From Asterochloris sp. CNOR1 (Eukaryota > Chlorophyta > Trebouxiophyceae > Trebouxiales > Trebouxiaceae): 64,000 nt of DNA. Made by a program: the position numbers and the translations under genes. Under the pieces are notes generated by a model. It was not told the origin of the DNA. It saw only the letters and a list, made by a program, of their open reading frames with translations, and did no database searches. The stretch is taken from NCBI GenBank assembly GCA_963969365.1, contig OZ017747.1, positions 496,001 through 560,000 of the forward strand, written 5' to 3'. Positions 10,550 to 22,600 of this stretch are shown piece by piece; position 1 is the stretch's first letter; each line of letters opens with the position of its first letter.

Positions 10550-12886
10550 ATGCCCAAGGTGGCGCTGCTCTTCCTCGTGCAGGGGCCTGTCCCTCATGAG
10601 CGTCTCTGGACTGAGTGGTTCCTGAGCTCTACAGATCGCGTGTCTGCAGCCTGCACTGCCGCAGCCGTTTGCTCTGCAACCGACCCAGGTGATGGCCCTG
10701 GCGCAGGTCGAACCTGCTAGCCGGCTAGTATGCCAAACTTGCACAACATGGCGCCACAGCCAGTCAGCAGCAGCAGCATGACAGTCTTGCGGGTAGCAGC
10801 GTCTGCACACGCAATGACACACCACATGCTACCAGTCAGGTCTGTGCAGTCCAGCTTGGTGCCTGCGCTGCACCATCTGCAGATCATTCTCCACAGCACA
10901 TGTGTCCAGCCTCAGAATGCTGACATCTGGCTTCGTTATGTTTGCCTGCAGACTCCGCAGCGTCTGTTATACTCAATGCATGTTCTCCTGAGGCCACATA
11001 CAATGTACATCACACTCAGCACCTGCTCAGCATTTATGTGCACTCTCCACCTGGCTGGCCAGGCTACCAAGCCAGCAGCCTGTTCCACGGACGGGAGGTG
11101 ACCAACAGGGTGCACACCTCTTGGGCCAGCCACTCTATTGTGGTGGCCACCAAGAGGTGGGCTTGTATGGGCTGCATCTGGTGTGATGATGCAGCCACTC
11201 TGTCGTGGTGGCCACTGAGAGGTGGGCTTGTAAAGGGCTGCCCTCTGGTGTGACAGACCTAAGCATTGAGGGTGTGTGAAGTGGGCACCATCTGCTGGGC
11301 ACATGCTAATTGGCTTTGCACTGACACACAAGCTGGAGTCCGAGTTGCACATGCTTTGTTGATGCCTTGCGTTGGGCACCCTCCACAGGCTGGGTTGCTG
11401 CTTTGCGGTGCTCAATGTCTGGGGTGTCATGACTGTTTCCAGTTGCCTGTGCACTGCAGCTGAGGGGATGCACCAGTCTGATGGGGGCCTGTTGTGCTGC
11501 AGGCTGCTGAGCGCTGCCCTGAAGGACCCATTGAACCAGCGCTTTGTTCTGGTGTCAGAGTCCTGCATCCCCCTGCACTCGCCAGCAGTCATGTGGAGCC
11601 AGCTCATGGCAGACAACAGGAGCAGGATCAATGCCTGCGCTGACTCAGGGCAGGACCTGATGACCTGGAGGTCCGTTACTGACAGCAGGCTGACTGTGCT
11701 AAACCTGAGTGTCAATGGGGTGCTATGTGAGCTTTCCTGGGGACTCTCAGCTGTGCCTGCGACTTCCCGGCTGAGGCAGCATACTTTGCCTGCAGTGCGA
11801 GACATGCTGCTGGGGCTTGTGGGGCATTGGGTAGTGCCTGGCTGGCGGATTGAGACTTGAACATTGGCATTCCAGCCCTGGGAGCACCTTTCCCTGCTGT
11901 GAAGGTGCCTGCAGTACCTGCTGAGCTCAGGGGGTGCGCAGCAGGTTGGTGGTGGATTGTTGCTGAGTCATGGCTCCCAAGCCGGGGTAGCTTTCCAAAT
12001 TTGCTGTACTGAAGCTGCCTACCTGCACTGGCTGCTGGAAACAGGTTCACACTGCTTTGCTGGCAATGAGTATTGGGGCTGATGTGGTATCCAACCATCA
12101 AGGTGGTCAGGGTTGCTCACTGAGTCACCCCTATGAGGATGCCTCTCCACTGCTGTGCAGAACCAATGATGCCCTGTGGCAGAGTGGTTTTAACCTCAGT
12201 CACTGGCGCAAGAGCTGGCAGTGGTGAGGCAGTGGTGGCCATGCAGAGCTCATTCCACATGGTTTGCTGCAGCTGCCATGCATGCACATGCAGCACAGCA
12301 GCTGCTGCTCTGCAAATGGCTGAATGTGCAATTACCTCTGCAGGCCCACATGGAGCTTGTCTGGACTGCAGCCAGAGACTCTGCTGCCTGCAGGTTTGCC
12401 CTGGTGCGCAAGCATGCGGAGCTGGTGGCCCAAGAGGAAGTGCTGGACAGCATCTTTGAACAGCACTGCCAGTCGGCGCAGCTCTGCATGGTGGAGGAGC
12501 ACCTGTTCCCTTCAGTGCTGGCATTCCATGGCCTGGACAGCGAGACAGACTGCAAGGGCACCGTGACGTGGGCTGACTGGGACCACCCACAGGGCGAGGG
12601 TGGTGTGCACCCCAAGTCCTATACCCCAGCTGAGGTCACCTTGGCACAGCTTCAACGCATCAGGGATGGCCCCACTGGCCAGTGCGCCGGCTTATCCGAC
12701 ACAGCAGCTGGTGTGCAGACAGACTTCTGCAGCGCAGCCCAGCTGGCCGCTGGGCCCGGTGCCTGTAGCATGAATGGCACGTCACACCCGAGTGTAGAGG
12801 GCTGCCCCTTGCTGGCCAGAAAATTTCTGCAGGACACTGTGGAGGGCCTGCACAACGTCAAGTCGGGCCTTCTGAGTCTGACGTGA
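10550..12886 (+). CDS. DUF266 / GT14 core-2/I-branching-type glycosyltransferase (5' end unresolved)
   Basis: A plant-type DUF266 protein of the GT14 fold, normally a Golgi type II membrane glycosyltransferase. The ATG at 10550 opens PKVALLFLVQGPVPHERLW, matching the family's PKIAFLFL..GPLP..LW block. It directly follows CTGCAG, so it may be an internal exon with a membrane anchor encoded upstream. Next come SIYVHSPPGWPGY and the FHGREV segment (about 11021-11155), ATKR, LLSAALKDPLNQRFVLVSESCIPL (exon from 11503) and the last exon 12394-12886, with ALVRKHAELV, EEHLFPSVL, TVTWADWDHPQ and a Cys-rich tail before LLARKF. The exon for the usual WRKGSQW block was not located. Family assignment is firm; substrate and exact exon set are not. 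Confidence 0.8.
11121..11255 (+). repeat. Tandem copy of a GT14 exon end plus donor
   Basis: Two units of about 80 bases, each holding an exon end SHS(I/V)VVAT(K/E)R followed by GTGGGCTTGTA. The second copy (from about 11197) reads SHSVVVATER, which joins better to the next exon (LLSAALKDP) than the first (ATKR). Either donor could be used. Confidence 0.8.
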
Positions 12887-13570
12887 CTAATGCCTGTACC
12901 ATACAGTGAACATCACACACAATAAGCAAAGCATGTCAGGCCCTCCTCCAACTGTATAGCTTGACCTTTGCCCAAATCCAGTCAGTGTTTCATTGTGTTT
13001 AGGACACTCATTGTGTTTAGCAGCACACTCAGCTGCATGGGTCACACCCCATCACCCTTGAGATGGGCTCATGGCTCCATGAAAGGTGCAACAAGTCAGT
13101 GCCTTGCAGCTAACAGCCAGTCATTGCCCAACATGACCTTCTATAAGCAAGCTCAGGATCGATATGCACCACATTGTTGGAAAGGCATGCTGGATTCAGC
13201 ACCTGATATCAAGTATGACAGCTGGTGCAGGCGGCCATCTGCTTTCTCTGGAGAGAGACGCGCAGACGCACAGCATCACAGCCCTCAAATGGGCTCAGGC
13301 TCAACAGAGGCCTGTTCCTCCGCTGACATCCTGCCTGTGGCCCTTGTCCATTTTCTGGCAACACCTGTGCCATCAATAGCTACGGCATTGCCTACTGGAA
13401 CGCCACTTGTCAGCCAGCAGCCATTTATGACCCTAGCCCTACGCAAGACCCCAGCCCCTCAGCACAAGCACTGCCCCAGTCATGAGCAGATGTGCAGTGA
13501 TGCATGGAGATTTCGCGATCATGCCGGTCTGGACTACATAGGTCAGATACTGTGAAAGCAGCAATCCTTG

Positions 13571-16500
13571 ATGTTCAACATGCTGCCCAGGAGTCCTCGT
13601 AAGCCAACACCTCTTGATGCTCAGGTAGCTCAGAGGCGAGATCAGCAGTATGCAGCAGCAGCAGAGGCGCATGGGCACCAGTTTGCAGAAGCAGCTGCCA
13701 TCAGCGCAGAGGCGGCTGAGGACATTGGCCCTGCACCCAAGAAGGTATGCCACTGCTGCATTGCTTCTCCGCCCTGACATGTCCATTTTACTCTGCACTG
13801 AGCAATGCATTGCTCGTCTGCAGGTCAAGCCTCTGCGGCTGGGGGCCATGCTGCCCTCAGCCACCTCCGCCTTCTCCTCAGATCAGGCCATGTACTACAG
13901 CCCGGTGCACCCCAACAAGAACTCCGCTCGCAGTGCCAACTCACCACGGCGCTCCCCTCGCCGGCGCCTGGACCTGAGGTGAGATATGTGGGCCTTGCCT
14001 TAACCCAACTCATGCTAGCAGCACAAGGCTGGCAGCCTTTGGAGACGCCTAGACCGGAGGTGCGCCGGGTCGTATGTCTGTGTGAATCTTGCTGGCGTCC
14101 ACGGGCTGTGTCCTCACCGGCGCCTGGACTTCAGGTGCATCCTGCTGCCGCCATGTCCTACAAGAGCCTGCCAGTATCCGCAGCGATGCCCACCTCAGAT
14201 GAAACACCAAAGCACACCACCTGCAGCTGCGGCATTGTTATGCCTGAGGACCTTGCCGGCGCCTGGACCTCCGGTGTGCCTGCTTGTCCCTCCACCAGGC
14301 AGTTGCTGCTGGCATAGATGCCGTTGCAGCAGCCAGGACCTCAGGTAAGCCCTGCTCACCTCGAGTGAACCTGGGGCACTTGCATCAGGGCACAGTGCCA
14401 GGCTGTGCTCAAGACGATGTATGCCTTTTCTGGCAAATGGACCTCAGGTGCGAGCTGTCCCTCTGTTCAGCCTGAACTCCTGCTAGCCTCAGGCAGCTGA
14501 ATGGAAGGCGCCTGGGTTTCAAGCGAGCATGCATCAGGCCAATCTGCACTCCAGGGCTTCCCGTCCATCCTGCTAGCATCAGACAGCTAGCTGAGGTTGA
14601 TAGCGCCTAGGTTGCAAGCTTGCCCCGCTGGCCCATGTCAGAGCAGATCTGCAATACACCACTAAGCAGCTACTAAATTGAGATTCACATCCACTGCCGA
14701 TGGCGGGAGGTGGCCGCCTCTGCATCAGGGAGCAGTGCCAGCCTGCAGCGCTAGCCTGGAGGTGCAGGGAGGCCAATGCCTTTGGTGGCAGTGCGATCCT
14801 GCACCAACATTGCCATGGGCGTCACCATCCATACTCGTTTCTAGCTACGCTGTGCCTTGCACCTGGCATGCAGAACAAGTCTTCACTCTGTTCAGGTCAG
14901 CACTGAGCTGTCAAAGCTGGCATGCAGAGCAAGCCTTTGCTCTGTTGGGATTGGCACCGTGCTGTCCGACACGAGCAGTCTCCAGAAGCGCCCTTCTGCC
15001 TGCAGCTCCCTGTCCCCTATGGGCTCAGGCCTGGCTGCCCCGCCGGGCAGCGTCACCTCCTCGACGCCCCGCTCAGCGCCGCCCACGGACCGCTCAGGCC
15101 ACACCACCCGCACCTTTGGGCCCAGCCTGCAGGCACAGATGAGCCGCCGGGCTCGGCGCTCCACCAGCGTTGGCCGCACAGGCGGAGAAGGGCCCGGCAC
15201 AGGTGCGCCGGGGCGGTCAGGGTCAAGTCTGCCGCAAGTGCGCTAGAATTGACCATTTTTCAGGCTGAAGTGGCAGAGGCGCCGCAACAGTTAAAACGAT
15301 CAGTGGTAACATCCAAACAGGGAACCCAGGAAAACCATGAGCCTACATAGGGAACCAACCAGCATCAGTAACAACTCATCAGGGGGGTCCAGGGGAACCA
15401 GGGGGCTGTCAGGGGAAACCCCTATAACTCTGCTCCTGCTGCACAGACTGCCCACAAGTGCTGCACCCATGGCCGACTTCGGGAGAGATGTAGCTGCCTC
15501 TGCCACAGGCTGCTGCCTCGGTATGGGGTGTTGGGCAACTGCCACCCTGCAGGGCCGGATGGACAGGTCCAGACGGACAGGTTTAGACGGACAGGTCCAG
15601 ACGGACAGGTCCAGACGTACAGAAGTGGCAAGGGAATCCTTTAGCCCTGCTGCAGGGTCTGTGCATGCAGGCAGAGCCTACTGCCCACGCTCCAGGGGCT
15701 TGCAGGTGCTGGTGCCTGGCCACTCGCATGGGAATGCCACCTCCAAGCTGCTTGCTGCCCATGCAGTGCTGAGAAAGCAGGAATGGCAGGGGGATCCATT
15801 TGCCTCCGGGCGCCTGCTGGTGTCATGGGGAGGCAGCACAGCTGCGCAGGAGTTCATGGAGAACCTGCAGAGCCGCAATGCTGCAGCTGCCACAGGCGTC
15901 AAGCAGTACCAGGTGGGTCATCCTCAAAGGTCTGCATGATCTGGTCTGGTGAGTAGCACTGCAGCCACAATGGCCACAGCTGAATTGTGCACCAGCTGGG
16001 GGAAATGAACTGAGTTGCAGCGCTGCAGCTGCTGGAGGAGTCGAGCTGTACCAAGTGCTTGCGGTGTCCCTCCAGCAGGGGTGTTTGCAGACAATATGGA
16101 TGCAGGCAATTGGCGCTGGCACCTGAGTCAAGATCTACCGGCTTTGGGAAAATATCTGTTTGAGTGCAGTGAGCTGCAAAGCTGCAGACATCGTGGGTAA
16201 GTTCTCCACCAGACGCCTGTGGTCCTGTTCCAGCTGCAGCCTACCCCAAGCACTGCTGCGTGCAGCATGCCATACAGCATAATGCTTTCATGCATGCCCA
16301 GTGCATGCCATTGTGACATTCATCGGGGTGCCAAACTAGTTGCCAGCTAGGCTTTCCTGTACAGCACTCATTAATCTGCCTGTCCTTGCATTGTATCCTC
16401 ACAAAGCTGCCGCTTCGCATCGCTTTCAGCATTTCTAGGAGTTTTGATGTGACCATTGCAGGTGCAGCTGCCGCCCCGCAAGACCCTCAAGGGTTTTCCC

Positions 16501-19461
16501 ACTGCTGTCCCCGCCTACCTGTCCCAGGCCCCGCGCGGCAGCATCCTGGACACCGCCCGCCAGCAGAAGATCAAGGGCGCCGCCTGCCAGGCACTCGAGG
16601 CGCTCGCTCTCATGGACGAGCCCCCTGCAGGCAGCCCTGCTGCTACAGCAGGGCCTGCAGAGGCTGAGCCGCTGCTGGCAGCGGAGGGGCAAGCTGCCCC
16701 AGGCAGCAGTGGCCTGAAAGGGGCTGCTGGTGGCGCTGATGCTTCATGTGGTGATGGTGCTGCTTTGGGGAGCAGCGGCGGGGATCAGCACGCTGGAGGT
16801 GCGGTGAAACAGCTGCAGTGTGAAGCTGAGGAGCCAGGCGCATCAGTGGGCGATGGTGTGGAAGAGCTGCAGCCGCCCTGGAGTCGGGAGCAGCCCGCAG
16901 CGGGCCTCAGAGCAGGTGCGCAGGTGCGGCTGCTGGGCTGCTGGTCTGTGAGGCTGTGGTGTGGCAGACAGGACAACCCCTGAGCTGCAGCAGACGCACC
17001 AGCCTATGTTATGCACCAGGCCCTGTGCTGCCACAAACGTCCCAGCCCCTGTGCTGCAGCGTATGCACGAGCCCCTGTGTTGCAGCAGACGCACCAGAAT
17101 CTGTGCTGCAGCTGAATCACCAGCCCCTTCAGCAGACGCACCAGCCCCTGCAGCAGACGCACCAGAGTCTGTGTTGCAACTGATGCCCCAGATCTGAATC
17201 AAACGCACCCGATGCAGCAGTGACACAGCTGCCATCTGCTGTGCCTGGGGGATGCATGTGAGCAGTTGCCCTGGTGCCTCTGTCGCTGAAGGCAAGTGCA
17301 CAGCCTGCGCAGTAACAAGGTTCTGCTTCATGTTCCAGGTCAGAGTGCCTCAGTTCAGCGCAGCCCAGCAGCCCCAGCTGACATGTGCACTTGCCTGGTC
17401 TGCACACTGGTGCCATGCCTGTTGGGATGGCATCAGGTATGCCTTGAGCCCTCCTCTCATGCATTGCCTGCACAGGAGTGCCTTGCCTGTCAGGACGGTG
17501 TCAGGTGTGCCAAGGGCGCTCTTTCATGCATCGCCTGCAGGTGTGCAGGACAGCCCCGGGCTGCCAGAAGCTGCCCACCAGGCGCTGCCCGACACCCTCA
17601 CCCGGCACAAGTCCCAGCTGGAGGCGCTGCTGCAGGAGATGGGGGCCCTAAACCCACCCCCAGGCAGCCAGGCCCTGCTGCAGCAGCATGCCCTGCATGC
17701 TCTGGAGGCTGCTGCCGCCAACCTGCACCAGCAGCAGGGAGGCCACGTCTCTCAGCAGCCCTCCAAGCGCCAGCGCGCGGGAAGCCACGCATCTGCGCGG
17801 ATCCAGCGCATGGCAAGCCATGCAGACGCTGCAGCCCTGCACCAACAGCTGCAGGAGCACCACCAGCACCTGCACCGCAACCAGCAGCAGCAGCAGCAGC
17901 AGCTGGACGATCAGCAGCAAGACCTTGCTGGCAGTCAGGAGGCATCTGCTGACCACAGCTGTGTGGCAGGGCAGAGGGATGAATCTGCAGACAGGCCTAC
18001 ATTGTCCCCGGCAGCGGAGCAGCTGCTGTCCTCAAGGAGTGCCACTGGGCACTTGCAGAGTACCAGGAGGTTGGCTTGGTCGCCGTCTGCCTCAGCTGGC
18101 AGCGGCAGTGGCGGTCGCGGTGACACCTCGCAGGACATCGTGCACTCAAAGCACGGCAGCCAACGGCGGCCTGGCCGACCTGGAATTCTCCAGAGCACAC
18201 AAAAGCTGGCAGGCCCCCGATTCAAGACTGGTCGGTCGCATTGCCTCAGGGCCCGTCCGTATAATTCTCACAAAGCTCCATTCACTCACATGGTGCTATG
18301 TGGTATACACAACGAGGTGCCTTGCAGCAATAAGCCTGCATCTTGCATGCGTCAATGCAATCTCCCGAGGTGAGGCTGGCAGTCAGTTCCTGTCCGACGC
18401 CGTGCAGGTGTGTATGCCCTTCCCAGCAACGACACCTTGGAGATCCTGGATAGAGCCGTTCAGGAGCAGCAGTCGGAGGAGGACAATGTTGCATGCTGGT
18501 GAGTTACTGTGAAAGGTGTGATGTCCATTCTGTGCTCAGTATACAAGAGGCTTCTTGCAGGTGTGTCTGCTGGAGTGCTTGCTGGGAAAAGTCCGGAGGG
18601 GGCTGTTCCTGCACGTGCTGATGCAAACATCACCGAGGTCATTGACAGGGTGTCCCCTTCTCCTTGTGTGAGATCGCTAGCATGATGAGGCCTCCGGCAG
18701 CTCTGCCAGCTTGCATGATCAAGGAGATGTTTGCACGCACTTGGGGCTTCTGTGCCCAGCAGCAGCAGTGAGCCGCGGTCAATGATCTCTCCTTGCCTGC
18801 TGCAGCCACGAAGCGAAGAGCGAAGAGGATAGGGTGATTGCTAGGCCCCACCTGCAGACCGAGCAGGCGGGGACAAGGACGGGCATGATCCGCTCCTTTG
18901 TGGAGCAGCTGACCTTTGACGAAAGTCTTGATGGGGGAGCCAAAGGTGCAGGCCTACGCAGGAGCAGTGCCTTGGTCATTGAGCAAGAGCACCTGCTTGA
19001 AGCGAAGTCACAGGCAGAGATGCCCCCACAACTCATTCTGGCAGTAGCCTTCTGTTGCCCTAACTCAGTTGCTTAGAGTGAAGTCTTGGTCACAGGTATT
19101 AACCTGTGACAACTGTGAGGTGCCACCAGCACCACCTGCCTGCACACAATGGCTGGGCAGATGTGCTGCAGCGCCAGTGGCAGCATCTGCTGCTCAGGAT
19201 GGGTTGCTGCTTGAAGCAAAGGGCTGCACATGCAGTGTTGCTTGGTCTGCAGCATTGTTGGATTTCCAGCTGGTGCTGTCTGCAGAGAGGAGGAAGGCAA
19301 TCGACCCCAATTATGCCTTCTTCCTGAGCCTGGCAGCTGGCAATGCCAAGCAGAAGTTCGAGACTGTGGAGTCAGACCTCAGGAATGTGCATCGGCTTCT
19401 CACAGCCAGCGAGCGCCGGCTTTGCCCTGTGAGCCACCAGTGGCGTGTTACAGCTAGATGA
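13571..19461 (+). CDS. Unrecognised multi-exon low-complexity protein
   Basis: I do not recognise this protein. Exon 13571-13744 starts ATG and codes MFNMLPRSPRKPTPLDAQVA then an Ala/Gln-rich stretch. Exon 13824-13978 is basic and Ser/Arg-rich, ending SPRRRLDLR. Later coding blocks are about 14955-15196 (Ser/Thr/Pro-rich), 15705-15912, 16460-16923 (LPPRKTLKGFPTAVPAYLSQ, then Ala/Gly-rich), about 17541-18190 (RHKSQLEALLQEMG, a poly-Gln run, SKRQRAGSH, which looks like a nuclear signal), 18410-18500, 18805-19005 and 19271-19400. Exon joins after 13978 are not certain and the block could be more than one gene. The composition suggests a largely disordered protein with a short coiled-coil. Introns contain many exon-end copies. 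Confidence 0.5.
13955..14640 (+). repeat. Ladder of exon-end/donor copies
   Basis: The end of exon 13824-13978 with its donor, CCGGCGCCTGGACCTGAGGT, recurs as degenerate copies at about 14050, 14115, 14258, 14335, 14432, 14508 and 14605. Most keep GGCGCCTGG or GACCT(C/G)AGGT and several keep a usable GT after AG. Confidence 0.75.
14866..14960 (+). repeat. Tandem 54-bp unit at an exon start
   Basis: TGGCATGCAGARCAAG...CTCTGTT...GCACYGWGCTGTC occurs twice in a row (14867 and 14921). The second unit runs into the coding block GTVLSDTSSLQKR; the first has a CAG acceptor in front of the matching STELSK reading. Confidence 0.75.
15557..15621 (+). repeat. 15-bp minisatellite
   Basis: About four and a half units of GACGGACAGGTCCA with one-base variants. 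If translated in the + frame of the host gene it gives a repeating Asp-Arg-Ser-Arg-Arg-Thr type pattern. Whether it is exonic is uncertain. Confidence 0.85.
16985..17180 (+). repeat. Degenerate CAGCAGACGCACCAGCCCCTGTGCTG repeat
   Basis: Six to eight irregular units of 21 to 28 bases, each with CAGACGCACCAG followed by CCCTG or TCTGTG and GCTGCAG or close variants. They lie between two coding blocks of the unrecognised gene, and many units end in CTGCAG, that is, acceptor-like. Confidence 0.7.
17883..17905 (+). repeat. CAG microsatellite coding poly-Gln
   Basis: Seven consecutive CAG codons in the 17541-18190 coding block of the unrecognised gene, continued by further Gln codons after Leu-Asp-Asp. 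Confidence 0.9.
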
Positions 19462-19647
19462 GAAAGTTTGGTTCAAAGAATGCTATTTCTGTGGTGCCAG
19501 CCAAAGAATTGCAGGTCATACTACACATGTCAGATGTGCCACCTGAGCATCGAGGCAGCAACACAACTAGTTCTGGCTGCAACAAGCAGAAATTAAGATG
19601 TTATACACTTGAAACTTGATACACAACAGGTCATAGAAACAGGCCAA

Positions 19648-22600
19648 CTACTTGTTTGCGGAATAAAAAGCATTGCTCAGGGAGTTTGTGACTGACTTCT
19701 CATCTGTGGGTGATTGCTCCCCAGCGCCGTTGGTTGCCGGCCTGTCCTTAAAAGATTGCAAAATCTCTGCGACAGCCTCCACCACCTGGTGGCACTGCTC
19801 CTTGCTCACATCCTGGTGCGCCACACATCGAATCCCCCCTTGGAAGGGTATCATGCGGATGCCATGATCCTGCTGCAGCGCTGTGAGCATCTCAGGGACG
19901 CTGGGGCCGCCCTGTGGCAGGCGCCAGATGACTATGTTGGTGTGCGTCAAGTCCAGCTGGACAGAGACGCCATCAATGCTGTTGAGGCCTGCAGGCGCAA
20001 TACACCGGTGTTGTCTGAGCAGTGCAGGTGCACTAGAAGCCCCACAAAGCTGTTAAAGCCGTTGGGCATGGTGCCGTAGGTTGATGTTTCAACTGCAGAT
20101 GCACGGGGCAGCGTGGGGGCACAATCAGCTTCACCTCTCGAAGCCAGAGGGGTCTGCTGAAACACACAACACACCCTCTTCAGCATGATGCTGAGAGGGG
20201 TCTGCTGAGTTCCCTTAGGGGCCTCTACAGCCGCTTCAGCACGGTGCTGGGCGGGGTGGCAGCTGTGGTGCAAAATCCCACATGACTGCAGCATTAGTCC
20301 TGACCCTGGCTCGCCTCATGTCAAACATTGCGGGCCCGTGTAGTGGAAAGGCAAGATGCTGCCACCAGCCAAAATTATCAAGGACTGCAGCCACTATGCA
20401 GACCTGTTTAGGGCAATGGCAGGCCCAGCAGGATCTGGATGCGCAGGCATCTCACCTTGCATTTGTGCTGCAGCAGCCTCAATGCTGCTGAGGACTGCAG
20501 GCCAGAAATGATGCACTGGCAGAATACCAGCAGCATACCCAGACGTCTCACCTTCTGCAAGTATTCTGGCATTTTCGTGGTCCTGGGGGATGCGCTTGGG
20601 GGTCTCCTTCAGCGCAATGAGGCCTGCAGCATGCAGCCAGCTCAGTCAGATGGCTTTGAAGCTGAGCAGACAGGTGCCTCAGCTGTACAGGCACAGCCTG
20701 CTGCACCCCCCCCTGCATTTCAGCCTCCAGGGCTTGGTCAGCTGGCGGGCTGCAGCAGCAGTATGGTGCAAGGAGCAGCTACCTCGCATCTGGTGTGCTG
20801 CAGAGGTCAGCTGAGACAGCTGGCACATGGCCACGCCTGGCTGCTGCTCCAGCATCCTGTGTCCACGCCTCATGCAGCCCAGACGCCTGCGTGCCCTCTG
20901 CTAAGAAAGCTGTCAGCCACCCACCAGCGGTTGCCAAACTTATGCTGACGGAACTGATTGCACTAGATTTGCTCGAGCGTAGGTGCTAGACAAGCGGTCA
21001 GCCACCCACCCGGAGCTGCCAGGACGCCTGCCTGGCGCATGCCGCCTCCCAGCATCTTCCGGTGATGGTGCACCTTGGCAATGAAGTCCTTGGGACCAGC
21101 CACAATGCTGCCCACGGGAGCACCCAGACCCTGCGCCGCAGTGAGGGGGTTGGGTGCAAGTATTCCCTCCCAAGCAGAGCGCGGTATAGAAGGCAATAGG
21201 CGAGCACCTGGGCCCCCCCATAGCAAGGCAGGAGGAAGCGATAACCAAATTTGATTTCTCGCAGGCGGACAGCATAAGCCCAGATCTTGCACACCAGTGG
21301 GGTGACTGTGGGATGCGGATGTAAGAGAAGCCCAGCAGGCTTTTTGAGAGAATCTGAGGCTGTAGCAAATCATAGCTGGCATTGTGTAAAATGTGCACAA
21401 AGGCCTTCAGCAGCAAATGACACCCACCTTGGACAGGCAGAACTGGACTGTAGTCACCCTGGCAGCAATCTCCTTGACAGGCACCCCTGCAGGAATGCAA
21501 GGGACACTGTGCACAAGTCACGCACCTGGGCAGGCTGCAGCATCAAAGATGCAGCAGCATTTCAATGCTGGGCCACAGCCAAAGAGACAGCCAGGCAGCA
21601 CCCAACCAAGCAGGCTGCAGCACTGAACTGGTGACATGCAGGCCCACTTTGATGGAATGGAAGACAGCACCCACCAAGGTAGGCTGCAGCATTGAAGATG
21701 CGGGCGCCATCCAGGTGGATGGGCACGCCCTTGGCATCTGCCCACTGCTTGACAGTGTCCATGTACTCCAGGCTCAGTACAGGACCGCCGCACCTGCAGG
21801 ACACAGCAAAAAGGCAGGCCTTGACCTCAATGTTTCCAGAAGCACAGGCAAGGGGTCTGAATTCTGCCAGTGTAACGTGCAAAGTTGCCACACCTGCAGT
21901 GCACAGGATCAGTGCCGAGGAGGGGCGGGGCAGCACCATCGTCATGCTCAGTCATTCAGTCAGTCAGCCTGTGGCTGCATGGCAGCTGTGGGGGTACACT
22001 CCAGCTGCCGCAAGCAGGGAAAGGGCACCATGCTTCGGACACCCCTTTGAGCAATGCAGACCGCAGGCAGGTAGCGCACGCCTGTCTTCTGGGCTATGCT
22101 TGCCAGCCTCAAGTGCAAGACAGACTGCCACACCCACAGTTAGCAGTGCCCCCAGCAGCACAGAAGTATGGCCCACCTGTTGTGGCTGGTCTCCAAGCAC
22201 ACCAGCGCAGTTGGGCTGAAGTGCTGATCCTCACCCCTGCAGCAGACAAGCCGCTGTGAGGCCATAGCACAGCTGGATTGTCTCATGAGGTGGCACAAAC
22301 AGTCATGATGGCTTGCAACATTCAGACTTAGCTCAGCTCTCATGTGCTGCAGGGGCAAGCTTGAGAGGGGTTGAAGCAGCTGCAGCCAGTGCAGGCATGC
22401 AGCAGGGACCAGTTGTCCACTGTCTGCAAGAGGGTACTGCGCCTAGGCAGGTACGTGGCAGTGGGCAAAAGTGTTTGCTTTGTGCCACAGAAGCATCTTG
22501 ATGAGGGGCAGGCATGTGGCAGTGGGCGGCTGTGCCATGCTGCAGAGGGCATGCAGGTGTGGGGCGGGCATGCCTGATCAGGCATGCAGCAGGTACCAGC

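Noticed and set aside
10936-11805. 289-codon minus-strand open frame
   Set aside because: Antisense to clear GT14 coding exons, with no motif and His/Ser/Cys-rich shadow composition.
13571-19461. Transposon origin for the low-complexity block
   Set aside because: No transposase, reverse transcriptase, terminal repeats or target-site duplications seen.
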